From Oceanispirochaeta sp. M1 (lineage in GTDB: Bacteria > Spirochaetota > Spirochaetia > DSM-2461): 64,000 nucleotides of DNA. Positions 53,899 through 63,841 of the stretch are shown piece by piece. Under the pieces are notes generated by a model. It had not been told where the DNA came from and ran no database searches. It was given only the letters and a program-made list of their open reading frames with translations. Made by a program: the position numbers and the translations under genes. Position 1 is the stretch's first letter. Every line of letters begins with the position of its first letter. The stretch spans positions 1 to 64,000 of the forward strand of contig NZ_QQPQ01000020.1 of NCBI RefSeq assembly GCF_003346715.1, given 5' to 3'.

Positions 53899-55998
53899 AT
53901 GATGAATCAATTTAAAGAGACCTTCAAAGAAGAAGCCTATGAGCTCCTCGGTAATCTGGAAGACCTGTTAATGGAGCTGGAGGAAAATCCCGAAGATCCT
54001 GATTCCATTTCAGCTGTATTCAGAGCCATACATACAATTAAGGGTTCGGCATCCATGTTTGATTTTGGAGGTATCGCCTCTTTTACACATGTTGTTGAAT
54101 CTGTTCTGGACGGTGTCCGGGAAGGAACTGTTCAGGTCAGCAAAGAACTTATTGACCTGACTCTTTTAAGCCGTGACCATATATTGGCAATGCTTAATTC
54201 CGAGAGTGATTCAACTCCAGAATTTGAAGCAATCTCTTCTGATATTATCTCCAAAATGAAGACATTGACCGGAGAAGAATCAGAAACTCCGGCTCCCGCT
54301 GAAACTGTTGCGGCTGCACCTGAGACGAAAGAGGAAGAAGAAGAAAAGACATTTCGTATTCAGTTCAAACCTGATGAGAATCTTTTTCTCTCCGGAACCA
54401 ACCCTATCCTGCTTTTAAATGAATTGGCTGAAATGGGCGAATTTGCCTGTATCTGTCATGAGGAAAGTATTCCTGATTTTGATTATTTTAATCCCGAAGT
54501 CTGTTATATCAGCTGGGATATCTATCTGACAAGTAAGAAAGCCATAAACGAAGTTAAGGATGTATTTATTTTCCTTGATTCCAAGTCTATGGTTGATGTT
54601 TCCATTATATCCGACTGGCAGAATATTCTAAGCAGTGATGAAAACCGGAAGCTGGGTGAGATCCTTATTGATAAAGGACTCATAGAGGCTTCACAGCTTG
54701 AAGCAATTCTGGACTCCAGAAAGAAAATAGGTGAACTACTTGTAGAAAAGGGGATAGTACAGGCTTCTGATGTAAAATCTGCATTGGAAGAACAGAAAAT
54801 CTCCAATTCAATTAAGCAGAATTTAAATACCACCAGCACCGCCACAATCCGTGTGCAGAGTGCCAAACTCGATAGTCTTGTTGATACTGTGGGAGAACTT
54901 GTTACAGCACAGGCCAGGCTGACTCAGCTGGCAGTACAGGCCAAATCAGCATCTCTTATGTCTCTGGGAGAGCAGATAGAAAGACTCACTTCTGATCTGC
55001 GTGACAATACCATGAGTCTCAGGATGGTTCCCATCGGAACTACGTTCTCAAGATTTAAAAGACTTGTCCGGGACCTGTCATCCAGTCTCGATAAAAATAT
55101 TCAGCTTGTCACCAAAGGCGGTGATACGGAGCTGGACAAAAATGTAATAGAGAAGCTCAATGATCCTCTGGTACATGTTATCCGTAATTCAATTGACCAC
55201 GGTATCGAATCCGCTGAAAAACGGAAGGGAACCGGTAAGGACGAGATGGGAACCATCACACTGGATGCTCATTACACTGGAGCCAATGTTCAGCTGCAGA
55301 TTCGTGATGACGGACAGGGGCTGGATAAGGAAGCAATCCTGAAGAAGGCTGTTGAAAAGGGAATTGTCGCCTCTGATGCTCAGCTCAGTGATGAAGACAT
55401 CTACAGTCTCATATTCATGCCTGGATTTTCAACAGCACAGAGTGTTACCAGTGTTTCCGGCCGCGGAGTGGGGATGGATGTAGTACGGAAACAGATCGAT
55501 GCGCTTAATGGATCAATTCATATAAAGAGTGAACAGGGTGTTGGAACCGAGTTTTCTCTCCATCTGCCCTTTACCCTTGCCATTATTGAGGGTCTTCTTG
55601 TCAGAATAAACGATGAAAAATATGTATTCCCCCTCTCTATGGTTCAAGCCTGTATGGAGCTGACAAAAGAACAGCGGGAAGGTCATGGAAAGAAAAGACT
55701 CATAGAGTACAGGGACTCAGTTATACCTTATATACGGCTTCGTGAAATGTTCACAGAGCAGAGCGATGTCCCTGATCGGGAGCATCTTGTTGTTATTCAG
55801 ACTGAAAGCAGTGTTACAGGATTTGTTGTGGATGAAGTTATCGGAGATCATCAGACTGTAATCAAAAATATGGGTAAGCTGTATAAGGATGTGAACTATA
55901 TCACTGGAGCTACCATACTGGGAGACGGAAGTGTCGCCCTGATTCTGGATGTAAACCGTATATCCACACTGGCCAGGACAGAGGACTTAAAGAAATGA
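53899..55998 (+). CDS. cheA: Chemotaxis histidine kinase CheA
   Basis: A 699-aa kinase. P1 Hpt domain: AIHTIKGSASM with His45. A Pro/Glu-rich linker leads to a domain FRIQFKPDENLFLSGTNPI (about 150-245), unlike the E. coli P2, then two copies of a helical motif (GEILIDKGLIEASQLEAIL; GELLVEKGIVQASDVKSAL, about 250-300). The dimerisation helix, HATPase (N box HVIRNSIDHGIES, G1 DDGQGL, G2 GRGVGMDVV) and a CheW-like P5 follow. Donates phosphate to CheY and CheB. Two ATGs adjoin (53899, 53902). Overlaps cheR by 4 nt. Confidence 0.96.
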   Translation: MMNQFKETFKEEAYELLGNLEDLLMELEENPEDPDSISAVFRAIHTIKGSASMFDFGGIASFTHVVESVLDGVREGTVQVSKELIDLTLLSRDHILAMLNSESDSTPEFEAISSDIISKMKTLTGEESETPAPAETVAAAPETKEEEEEKTFRIQFKPDENLFLSGTNPILLLNELAEMGEFACICHEESIPDFDYFNPEVCYISWDIYLTSKKAINEVKDVFIFLDSKSMVDVSIISDWQNILSSDENRKLGEILIDKGLIEASQLEAILDSRKKIGELLVEKGIVQASDVKSALEEQKISNSIKQNLNTTSTATIRVQSAKLDSLVDTVGELVTAQARLTQLAVQAKSASLMSLGEQIERLTSDLRDNTMSLRMVPIGTTFSRFKRLVRDLSSSLDKNIQLVTKGGDTELDKNVIEKLNDPLVHVIRNSIDHGIESAEKRKGTGKDEMGTITLDAHYTGANVQLQIRDDGQGLDKEAILKKAVEKGIVASDAQLSDEDIYSLIFMPGFSTAQSVTSVSGRGVGMDVVRKQIDALNGSIHIKSEQGVGTEFSLHLPFTLAIIEGLLVRINDEKYVFPLSMVQACMELTKEQREGHGKKRLIEYRDSVIPYIRLREMFTEQSDVPDREHLVVIQTESSVTGFVVDEVIGDHQTVIKNMGKLYKDVNYITGATILGDGSVALILDVNRISTLARTEDLKK

Positions 55999-56840
55999 AT
56001 GTCTCATTGGAGCGACCCGTACTTGAGCCCCGGGAGTTTAAAAAACTCAGTAACTTCATAGAACGGGAACTTGGTATCCGTATGCCTGAGATAAAAAGGA
56101 TCATGCTGGAATCCAGGTTACATAAACGCCTGCGTGTCTTAAAACTCAATAATTTTGCTGAATACTGTGACTATCTGTTCAGCGATACGGGAATGCGCCA
56201 GGAATTCCCCTTTATGATTGATGTTGTAACTACAAACAAGACCGATTTTTTCAGGGAACCCGACCATTTTGTCTATCTTGAGAATAGTATCGTACGTCCG
56301 TATCTGGACCGCAGTCATGGAAGCGGATCCTTTGATATCTGGTCTTCAGCAAGTTCTACGGGAGAAGAGATTTACACTCTGGCCATGGTTCTGGAGGGGA
56401 TCAGAGAGGATTTCGGTGCATTGAATTATACTATTCTCGGCTCTGATATCTCTCAGGAGGTTCTTGCAAAAGCAAGAAAGGGGGTTTATCACAATTCCCG
56501 CATTGAAACTATCCCTATGAATCTTAAAAAGAAATACTTCCTGAAAAGTAAAAATAAATCGGAAGAGCTGGTCAAAGTGAAACCGATTATTCAAAGAAAT
56601 GTAAGTTTTGTTCAGCAGAATCTGATGCATGACAAATACGATATTAAAAAAACATTTGATATCATATTCTGTAGAAATGTCCTTATCTATTTTTCCCAGG
56701 AGAAGCAGAAAAAGATACTCCTTAATCTGCACAGTCATCTCAAACCCGACGGAACCCTTTTTCTGGGTCATTCGGAAACTATAACCGGATTGAATTTACC
56801 CTTTCTGTCGGTGGCTCCGACAATTTATAGAAAAAACTGA
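55995..56840 (+). CDS. cheR: Chemoreceptor methyltransferase CheR
   Basis: A 281-aa SAM-dependent enzyme that methylates glutamates on chemoreceptors. The N-terminal four-helix region (about 1-80) recognises receptors; TTNKTDFFREPDHF is the conserved loop; WSSASSTGEEIYTLAM is the SAM motif I; IFCRNVLIYFS and LGHSETI are further family motifs. No receptor-tethering pentapeptide extension. Opposes CheB in adaptation. Overlaps the cheA stop by 4 nt. Confidence 0.95.
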   Translation: MNVSLERPVLEPREFKKLSNFIERELGIRMPEIKRIMLESRLHKRLRVLKLNNFAEYCDYLFSDTGMRQEFPFMIDVVTTNKTDFFREPDHFVYLENSIVRPYLDRSHGSGSFDIWSSASSTGEEIYTLAMVLEGIREDFGALNYTILGSDISQEVLAKARKGVYHNSRIETIPMNLKKKYFLKSKNKSEELVKVKPIIQRNVSFVQQNLMHDKYDIKKTFDIIFCRNVLIYFSQEKQKKILLNLHSHLKPDGTLFLGHSETITGLNLPFLSVAPTIYRKN

Positions 56841-56856
56841 TTAAAGGATCATCCCT

Positions 56857-57933
56857 ATGGCAGCACAAAAAATAAAAGTACTTATAATTGATGATTCTGC
56901 GGTTGTACGTCAGACATTGTCTTCGATCATCGATGCAGAAAGAGATATTGAGGTGATCAACACAGCGCCGAATCCTATTATCGGTGAAAAGAAAATAGCC
57001 GCGCAGAAGCCCGATGTTATTGTCCTTGATATTGAAATGCCTCAGATGGACGGACTTACTTTCCTGAAAAAACTGATGGCGGAAAACCCTATACCCACCA
57101 TTATCTGTTCCAGTACAACAGATAAAGGCGGGCAGAATGCACTCACCGCAATAGACCTGGGTGCTGTAGATATTGTAACAAAGCCTAAAGTCGGTACCAA
57201 GGAATTCCTTCAGGAATCGAGTATAAGAATATGCGATGTTATACGTGCTGCCGCAACAACTAAAGCCAGGGTCAGAAAACCTGTTTCCCAGGGTCTCGTT
57301 GCCCCAAAATTAACAGCTGATGCAATTCTTTCAAAATCAAATAGACCCCTGGCTATCGCTACAACTGAAAAAGTTATAGCCGTCGGTGCATCCACAGGCG
57401 GTACAGAAGCTCTCAGAATCTTTCTTGAGATGATGCCAGCAAACTCTCCCGGAATCGTAATAGTTCAGCATATGCCTGAACATTTTACAAAATCTTTTGC
57501 ACAAAGACTGAATTCTCTTTGCAGAATTGAGGTTAAAGAAGCAGAGAATAATGATGTTGTTTATCCTGGAAGAGCATTGATTGCTCCTGGAAATCAGCAT
57601 CTCCTTCTTAAAAGACAGGGTGCCCGTTATTATGTAGAAACTAAAGACGGTCCTCTTGTGTGTCGACATAAACCCTCCGTTGATGTCCTTTTTCGTTCAG
57701 CCGCACGTTACTCAGGTCCCAATACAGTTGGTGTCATTATGACAGGTATGGGAGATGATGGAGCCAGAGGAATGAAGGAAATGAAGGAAGCGGGAGCCTA
57801 TAATATTGCGCAGGATGAAAAGACCTGTGTTGTTTTTGGTATGCCCAATGAAGCAATTAAAAGAGGTGGAGTAGATAATGTTCTCCCACTGCAGAAAATT
57901 GCCGAAGAAGTGATCAGGAGAACTAATGGATAA
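56857..57933 (+). CDS. cheB: Chemoreceptor methylesterase CheB
   Basis: A 358-aa protein with a receiver ([11 protein letters not shown]; phosphoacceptor Asp in [16 protein letters not shown]-type Lys) joined by a short linker to a methylesterase. The catalytic Ser is in [10 protein letters not shown], the His in [13 protein letters not shown] and the Asp in [11 protein letters not shown]. It removes methyl groups added by CheR and is activated by CheA phosphorylation. RBS AGGA before the ATG. Its stop overlaps the next gene by 8 nt. Confidence 0.95.
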   Translation: MAAQKIKVLIIDDSAVVRQTLSSIIDAERDIEVINTAPNPIIGEKKIAAQKPDVIVLDIEMPQMDGLTFLKKLMAENPIPTIICSSTTDKGGQNALTAIDLGAVDIVTKPKVGTKEFLQESSIRICDVIRAAATTKARVRKPVSQGLVAPKLTADAILSKSNRPLAIATTEKVIAVGASTGGTEALRIFLEMMPANSPGIVIVQHMPEHFTKSFAQRLNSLCRIEVKEAENNDVVYPGRALIAPGNQHLLLKRQGARYYVETKDGPLVCRHKPSVDVLFRSAARYSGPNTVGVIMTGMGDDGARGMKEMKEAGAYNIAQDEKTCVVFGMPNEAIKRGGVDNVLPLQKIAEEVIRRTNG

Positions 57934-59644
57934 GGTCTTACCCATAATTGATGAGCTTAAAAAAATTGTGACCTCACTTGGGGACGTGTATCTTAATATG
58001 GCGGATAACTATCCTGATCTGTTTCGTGCTCTAGATGCTAAACTCAATAATCTGAATACTGACGGAAACAATAATCTTGACTATCTGGTTCAGGATATTG
58101 ACTCTTCAGTTCACAAACAGACAGTTTTTTTAGAACGTCTGAGCGAAAGTGATTCCGTATTTCTTGACATGATGACCGAAGAGCTTGAAGAGATTAAAAG
58201 ACTGGACAGCTATATTGACCAGATAGAAGATGATTCGGCAGAACTTGAACTTATCTCTCTTAATGCCATGGTCACAGCCCTGAAAGCCGGAAAAAACGGC
58301 GGCGCCTTTCCCTATATAACGGAAGAGCTGCAGAAAGTCTCTAAGAGCTCAGCCCGGCTCAGTATGAATCTCAAAACCAAAGGTAATGATCTTAGTAAGA
58401 TATTCTCCAGCTTTATAAATTCCATCAATGACGACAAGAGCCAGATATCTGAACTGATAAAATCCATTGCTTCCGAATTTACATCACTCACAGGAATGAC
58501 CAGAGATTTTCAGTCTAAATCTGATAAAGTTCTGGGAGACGTTAGAAATCAGGTTGGTTCAATTAAGGCTCCTCTTTACCAGATTATTTCGGAAGTTCAG
58601 AAGCATGATATCATCAGACAGTCGGTAGATCATGTGATCCTGGCTCTTGAGCATATAAAAGATAGTCCGGAAAAAGAGTTGGAAAAACAACTGGATGCTC
58701 TGTCCTACGGCAGCCGTGTTTTTGGATTCTGTTACGAAATACTGAATGAGATTCATGGTGAACTGGAAGGTAATTACAATACATTCAAGGTTAAATCTGA
58801 GAGCCTGAATACTCTTATCAATTTTATCCAGGAATCTGGAGATTCTATCAAAGGCGGAAGATCTTATGTATCTTATGATGTCCAGATTGAAGAAATCCAG
58901 AGAAAGATAGAGACTTCCCTGAATCACCTGAAAAAGGGCAGTATTCAGGCAAACATGCAGAAGAATCTTGACGGAATCTATCATGATATTGCCAGTTTGG
59001 AGGAGTCATACAGCGGGTTTTCTAGAATAATAAACTGGGTAAAGACCATAAATATTTCAAGCCGGGTTGAGGCTGCCAAGCTGCCGCATCTCGAAAATAT
59101 GTCATATATAATCGAAAACATCACATCCCGGACAGATTCAATTGAAGAATCTGTAGATCTGGTTATCAAATCCATTACAGAATTCAAGAAAAATTCAGAT
59201 GTCCTAATAAAGGATTTTTTTGCACAGTCAAATAAGGATGCTGTTCAGGTTGATAATTTTGGTACAGATCTTAAGAAGAGTCTGGATGAAGTAAATGATT
59301 ACAGCCTTAATATTAAAGAAAAAATGAGTGAACTCATCGATACAGGAGATCAGTTCCTGGAATTCTACAAGATGGCAAATAGCGATCTGGACCGCATGGA
59401 TAAACTTGTTGGCGAAATTAAGAGCATTATTAATATTATTGAAATTGAAAAAGAAGAATTTGAAAGAAGGCTGAAATTGCTCCTTGAAAGTGAAGGACTG
59501 GACAGCTGGGAACTAAGGGGTGATGAGATTAGACAGTTAATCGATAAATTCACAATCTATATCCATAAAAAGAAAGTTGATTCAGAGGGTTCTCTTGATA
59601 TGGATGGTGAAGGAGCCAGCAGTGGTGAAATCACTTTGTTCTGA
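57926..59644 (+). CDS. Soluble MCP-like coiled-coil protein with two receptor-tip motifs
   Basis: A 572-aa, almost wholly helical protein without a membrane segment, overlapping cheB by 8 nt. It contains two stretches like the conserved hairpin tip of methyl-accepting chemotaxis proteins: [20 protein letters not shown] (about 106-125) with [16 protein letters not shown], and [20 protein letters not shown] (about 372-391) with [16 protein letters not shown]. Both are diverged from the LNAAIEAARAGE consensus. A receptor-like or CheA/CheW-binding scaffold role is inferred. No known input domain. It ends with GEITLF. Confidence 0.75.
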   Translation: MDKVLPIIDELKKIVTSLGDVYLNMADNYPDLFRALDAKLNNLNTDGNNNLDYLVQDIDSSVHKQTVFLERLSESDSVFLDMMTEELEEIKRLDSYIDQIEDDSAELELISLNAMVTALKAGKNGGAFPYITEELQKVSKSSARLSMNLKTKGNDLSKIFSSFINSINDDKSQISELIKSIASEFTSLTGMTRDFQSKSDKVLGDVRNQVGSIKAPLYQIISEVQKHDIIRQSVDHVILALEHIKDSPEKELEKQLDALSYGSRVFGFCYEILNEIHGELEGNYNTFKVKSESLNTLINFIQESGDSIKGGRSYVSYDVQIEEIQRKIETSLNHLKKGSIQANMQKNLDGIYHDIASLEESYSGFSRIINWVKTINISSRVEAAKLPHLENMSYIIENITSRTDSIEESVDLVIKSITEFKKNSDVLIKDFFAQSNKDAVQVDNFGTDLKKSLDEVNDYSLNIKEKMSELIDTGDQFLEFYKMANSDLDRMDKLVGEIKSIINIIEIEKEEFERRLKLLLESEGLDSWELRGDEIRQLIDKFTIYIHKKKVDSEGSLDMDGEGASSGEITLF

Positions 59645-59652
59645 ACTTTCTA

Positions 59653-59681
59653 TTGACAGCATGGTCACAGCCAAATAGAGT
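59653..59681 (+). promoter_or_regulatory. Candidate promoter of the Cas2-like gene
   Basis: A perfect -35 TTGACA (59653-59658), 17 bp and TAGAGT (59676-59681). The predicted transcription start falls at or next to the ATG at 59688, which would give a leaderless or nearly leaderless message. Confidence 0.45.
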
Positions 59682-59687
59682 ATATTT

Positions 59688-59984
59688 ATGTTTGTTTCCA
59701 TCATTGTTGACCTGGGTAATGAAGACAGTCAGAAAATTGTTCAAAATCTTTTATTTCGTTATGGATTTAAGCAGATTCAGAATAATACATTTGAATCGTT
59801 ATCAATTAACGAAAATAATCTGTCTCGTCTGAAGCTGGACCTGGACCGTTCCACTGATTTTTATGACTCGATACGTATATACCAGTACCCTATTAAGGGT
59901 ACTCTGGTTATTACATCATTAACCGAGAAACGATGGCGCAGGAATATTATTAAAGAAAAAAACACCGGAGGCGCAAATGCTTAG
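59688..59984 (+). CDS. Stand-alone Cas2-like protein
   Basis: A 98-aa ferredoxin-fold protein that follows the Cas2/VapD pattern: beta strand MFVSIIVDL with the metal-site Asp8, helix with LLFRYGFKQIQNNTFES (landmarks LLFRYGF, NNTFES), helix LSRLKLDLDR, and the strand DSIRIYQYP. No cas1, no repeat array and no other cas gene is present in the window, so a CRISPR role is unlikely here. Related domains occur as toxin-like RNases (VapD). It overlaps prfB by 8 nt. Family assignment is from pattern only. Confidence 0.6.
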   Translation: MFVSIIVDLGNEDSQKIVQNLLFRYGFKQIQNNTFESLSINENNLSRLKLDLDRSTDFYDSIRIYQYPIKGTLVITSLTEKRWRRNIIKEKNTGGANA

Positions 59985-61087
59985 TGATATATCTACGAAA
60001 TTAAAATCCCTTGACGGGGATATCCTTGATACCTGGAGGCGACTTTGACACGGCTGAATTAAAGAATCAGGCTGTTGAACTCGAAAAGGAGTCGGGAGAT
60101 CCCAATTTCTGGAATGACCGCGAAAATGCAGAGACAAAGCTCGCCCAGCTTAAAAGACTCAAGAATAAATTTGAACCCTGGGAAAAACTTGTCCAGGATC
60201 TTTCAGATGTAAAAGAGCTGTTCGAACTGGCTGTAGAGGAGGGGGATGAATCCCTAGAATCTGAAATCCAGGAACAATTGACTAAAATTGCAGATAGTTT
60301 TTCAAATCTCAATTCACTTGAATTGCTGAGTGAAGAGACAGATGTTCTTTCGGCCTTCATCACCATACATTCAGGAGCAGGTGGAACAGAAGCCTGTGAC
60401 TGGACCAGCATGCTCTACCGTATGTACAGCAGATGGATTGAACGAAAAAAATACAAAATAACTATTATGGATACTGTTGAAGCCGAAGGCGGGATCAAGT
60501 CAATCTCATTCCAGGTGGATGGTGATTACTCCTACGGTTATCTGAAAGGCGAAGGCGGGATTCACCGTCTTGTGAGAATCTCACCATTTGATTCAAATGC
60601 AAGAAGACATACATCCTTTGCATCGGTTTATGTTTCTCCTGTTATTGACGACTCCATAGATGTTGATATTAAACCCGATGATATCCGTGTAGATACCTAT
60701 AGGGCATCAGGTTCCGGTGGACAGCATGTAAACAAGACCAGTTCTGCCGTCCGTATGACCCATATTGAAACTGGAATCGTAGTACAGTGTCAGAATCAGA
60801 GAAGTCAGCTGAAAAACAGGGACTCCGCCATGAAAATGCTGAAGTCCAGACTCTACGAGTATTTAAAGCAGAAACAGGAAGAAGAGAAGTCTCAGAATGC
60901 CGCCGAAAAAAAAGATATAGGTTGGGGTTCCCAGATCCGCTCCTATGTTTTCCACCCTTATACCATGGTGAAGGACCTACGTACCCGGCAGGAGACAGGC
61001 AATATTCAGAATGTTATGGACGGAGATATTGATCAGTTTATCGATGCTTATCTCAAATATTTATGGTCGGGAAATAAGCTAGAATGA
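59977..61087 (+). CDS. prfB: Peptide chain release factor 2, with programmed +1 frameshift
   Basis: RF2 recognises UAA and UGA stops. Translation starts at ATG 59977 (GGAGG 5 nt upstream), reads 23 codons to CTT at 60043-60045, meets the in-frame TGA at 60046-60048, and must shift +1 (skip 60046) to continue at GAC 60047. The site CTTTGAC with GGAGG at 60035-60039, 3 nt upstream, is the classic RF2 autoregulatory frameshift. The 369-aa product has the SPF anticodon-like tripeptide (RISPFDSN) and the GGQ motif (GSGGQHVNK). Low RF2 favours the shift and more RF2. The Cas2-like gene overlaps the start. Confidence 0.96.
60035..60049 (+). promoter_or_regulatory. RF2 programmed frameshift site
   Basis: The internal Shine-Dalgarno GGAGG (60035-60039), a 3-nt spacer and CTTTGAC (60043-60049) match the elements of bacterial prfB recoding. 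Confidence 0.95.
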
Positions 61088-61449
61088 GAATACTGGTAGT
61101 TGACGATTTGCCTTTTATGCGATCTATCATCTCGGATATCGTTACTGAAACCGGGCATATTGTCATTGGAGAAGCGGGTGACGGGATTGAATGCCTTTCC
61201 CGTTACAAGGCTCTCCTGCCGGATCTTGTCCTGCTGGATATTGTCATGCCCCGTATGAACGGGGTGGAGGCTCTTAAAAGTCTGAAAAAAGTTTATCCTG
61301 ATTCAAAAGTTATTATGTGCTCATCGTTGAGTGATCAGGAAAAAATTATACAGGCCATCCGACTGGGGGCCTCGGACTATATTGTCAAACCTTTTCAAAG
61401 GAAGCGGCTTGTTTCCGCGATAAACAGAGCCTGCAGTGTAAATGATTAG
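61084..61449 (+). CDS. CheY-like single-domain response regulator
   Basis: A 121-aa receiver. DD pair in LVVDDLPFM, phosphoacceptor Asp in VLLDIVMPRMNG, Ser in CSSLSD and Lys in IVKPFQR. It is clearly different from the cheY at 53245 and closer in style to CheB receivers, so it may be a second CheY acting as phosphate sink or with another target. The ATG overlaps the prfB stop by 4 nt and it overlaps the next gene by 8 nt. Confidence 0.9.
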   Translation: MRILVVDDLPFMRSIISDIVTETGHIVIGEAGDGIECLSRYKALLPDLVLLDIVMPRMNGVEALKSLKKVYPDSKVIMCSSLSDQEKIIQAIRLGASDYIVKPFQRKRLVSAINRACSVND

Positions 61450-62926
61450 AAGATTCACAGTTATAGTTTTTCTATTTCTAACAATTTCTCTTTTCTCAGA
61501 GCCTGTTACTCTTCCGGAAAGTCTAAGTTATGATGACTTGAAGCTAACAAAAAAGACATGGAATATCGGTGTAAGCAGCTACAGTGGACTCAATCTTGAT
61601 CTACGTTATGAGTATCTTTTAAATGCCCTTCCTCTCCTTGTACATGAAGAGATATCAAATCTTTCCGAACATATTCTTTCAGAAGACGAGATTGTACATT
61701 TACAGACTATTTTTCTAAAAGAGAAAACCATTGCTCTGGAAAAAGAGAAAAGCAGCATACATGCACAGCGTGATGCACTCTTATTTTCTGAACTTGAAGA
61801 AGGGGAAATTAAAGAAAAATATGATGATTATTCAGAAAAGATAAAAGAGAAAGAAGAATTATTACAATTCTGGAAGGATCTTACAATAGAGGATATCCAG
61901 ATCGAAAAGACTCTACCTGTTCATATTCAGAAATTTACTGACTCTGATGCACGTCTCCTGTCTCCCCGGGTTCAGGTTCAGCGTTTTATGGAGTCCGAAG
62001 ATCTTGATCTCCTTATCAGCGGGACTGTAGAAAAACTTGATAACATGTTTTTTCTTAATATAGAGGGAATAATGCAGCATAGCGGAAAGCCTGTGTTTTC
62101 TCTTAATAAGGTTGTCACTGAAGAGGAGATTAACGAGGTCGTAAGTGAAGGAGCAGTAGAACTGAGAACCGTTGTTCTGGGCCGCAGCTGGTCTGACCTG
62201 ACAGTCACGGCTCTTCCCTCGAATGCTCTGCTTCTTATAGATGGTGACAGTCGCGGGGTAGGGAACATGCACTTATATGATCTTGAACCCGGATTTGTTA
62301 CTCTGTCGGTCATATCAACGGGATTTAAAAGTGATATCAGGCAAATTTATCTGACATCAGGAGCCTCCCAGAGTATAGAAATTGAGCTTGTAAAAGGAAA
62401 CAGCACTGGGCTGTCACTTTTTTCAGAACCTCCGGGTGCTGATGTCTACTTTGGAGCAACATGGGTGGGTCAAACTCCGCTCTTTACTGAAAAACCGGGT
62501 CAGCAGAGTCAGATAAAGATCAGCAAGAATGAGTACATGCCCTTTTATGCTGACAGTGATGCAATAGATGGAAACAGTCTGACAGTTGAGCTGGGAGCAG
62601 ATCTTTTTGATAAACAGAAGGCACTTAAAATAAGTAAAAGCAAATTCTACAGATCCCTGGGATGGTTCAGTATGTCTATAGCTGTACCTCTGATTCTGTC
62701 GGGCGTTTACCAAAATCTTAACAACCGCTATTATAATTACGCTATGGACTATAATAGTACTTTTGACCCTGCAAGTTATGATAAGGCTATTGAATATCAG
62801 AAAAAGGCTGACATAGCGTATTACAGTCTCTGGGGCGGAGTGGCAATTAGTGGCGGTCTGCTGGTTAATACTATATTTAAATTAAGGGATTATATCCGTG
62901 CGGCGGAGAAATCCACAGAGGATTAG
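61442..62926 (+). CDS. Exported PEGA-domain protein
   Basis: A 494-aa envelope protein. The signal peptide (about 1-19) is followed by a charged, partly coiled-coil region (to about 165), then two PEGA modules (about 255-320, SDLTVTALPSNALLLIDG; about 325-385, TGLSLFSEPPGADVYFG with VGQTPL), and near the C terminus hydrophobic segments (about 410-430 and 460-480). PEGA domains are beta-rich surface or scaffold modules. It shares overlaps with the receiver upstream and is followed at once by ftsY. Function unknown. Confidence 0.75.
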   Translation: MIRRFTVIVFLFLTISLFSEPVTLPESLSYDDLKLTKKTWNIGVSSYSGLNLDLRYEYLLNALPLLVHEEISNLSEHILSEDEIVHLQTIFLKEKTIALEKEKSSIHAQRDALLFSELEEGEIKEKYDDYSEKIKEKEELLQFWKDLTIEDIQIEKTLPVHIQKFTDSDARLLSPRVQVQRFMESEDLDLLISGTVEKLDNMFFLNIEGIMQHSGKPVFSLNKVVTEEEINEVVSEGAVELRTVVLGRSWSDLTVTALPSNALLLIDGDSRGVGNMHLYDLEPGFVTLSVISTGFKSDIRQIYLTSGASQSIEIELVKGNSTGLSLFSEPPGADVYFGATWVGQTPLFTEKPGQQSQIKISKNEYMPFYADSDAIDGNSLTVELGADLFDKQKALKISKSKFYRSLGWFSMSIAVPLILSGVYQNLNNRYYNYAMDYNSTFDPASYDKAIEYQKKADIAYYSLWGGVAISGGLLVNTIFKLRDYIRAAEKSTED

Positions 62927-62927
62927 A

Positions 62928-63839
62928 ATGTTCTGGAAAAAGAAAAAAAATAATGTAAAAAAAGCTAAAGATATGAATCTTGGACGGAGGATTGCCGATT
63001 TATTTGGCAAAAGCAGCTCTCTTGATGACTTCTATGAAGAGCTTGAAGAGATGCTGATAAGCGGTGATATGGGCGGATCCGTCACCATGGAAATAGTTGA
63101 CGAACTCAAAGAACGTGTAAAAAAAGATAAGATCAAGGATAAAGATACTATTCTTGCCGAACTGAGATCTATTATTTCTGAAAATCTTAAGACAAAACAG
63201 ATCCATCCTGTAAAAGGATCACTGAATGTCTATCTCGTTTTAGGGGTTAACGGTGTAGGTAAAACTACGACAATTGCAAAATTAGCCACTTATTTTAAAA
63301 AGGAAGGATCTTCAAAGATTGTTTTTTCCGCAGGAGACACCTTCCGGGCAGCGGCCATTGATCAACTGAAAATCCAGGGGGAGAGAACAGGATGCAGGGT
63401 CATTGCCCAGAGTCATGGATCCGATCCCGGTGCGGTTATTTATGACAGTATAGTTTCTGCAAAAAGTCAGGGTGAAGAGCTGATTCTTGCCGACACAGCA
63501 GGCCGAATGCATAATAAATCAAACCTTATCAAAGAACTCAAAAAAATTGACAAGATAGTAAACTCCAATATAGATGAAAAAGGTTCATACAGAAAAATTC
63601 TTATTCTGGATGCAACAACCGGTCAGAATGGTCTGCAGCAGGCGGAAGTCTTTAATGATGCCATAGATGTGGACTGTGTGGTTCTGACAAAATATGATGC
63701 CACAGCAAGAGGCGGGCTGATTGTTGCCATCAGCAGAAAACTCAATATTCCTGTAGCGTTTATAGGTCATGGTGAAGGTCTTGATGATCTTTCCGTATTT
63801 GATCCTGAAAGCTATCTGGACGATCTGCTGGCACTGTAG
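62928..63839 (+). CDS. ftsY: Signal recognition particle receptor FtsY
   Basis: A 303-aa SRP receptor GTPase that docks SRP-ribosome complexes at the membrane. A short basic N terminus (MFWKKKKNN) replaces the long acidic A domain. The NG domain shows GVNGVGKTTTIAKLA (G1), DTFRAAAIDQL (I-box), DTAGRMHNK (G3) and TKYDATARGG (G4). ATG at 62928 begins 1 nt after the PEGA stop; the frame's upstream ATG at 62898 would overlap that gene by 29 nt and adds an odd N terminus, so it is rejected. Confidence 0.95.
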   Translation: MFWKKKKNNVKKAKDMNLGRRIADLFGKSSSLDDFYEELEEMLISGDMGGSVTMEIVDELKERVKKDKIKDKDTILAELRSIISENLKTKQIHPVKGSLNVYLVLGVNGVGKTTTIAKLATYFKKEGSSKIVFSAGDTFRAAAIDQLKIQGERTGCRVIAQSHGSDPGAVIYDSIVSAKSQGEELILADTAGRMHNKSNLIKELKKIDKIVNSNIDEKGSYRKILILDATTGQNGLQQAEVFNDAIDVDCVVLTKYDATARGGLIVAISRKLNIPVAFIGHGEGLDDLSVFDPESYLDDLLAL

Positions 63840-63841
63840 AA

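Noticed and set aside
60011-60048. prfB start inside the frameshifted frame at 60011
   Set aside because: It has no proper start or ribosome site; the CTTTGAC frameshift and upstream ATG explain the N terminus.
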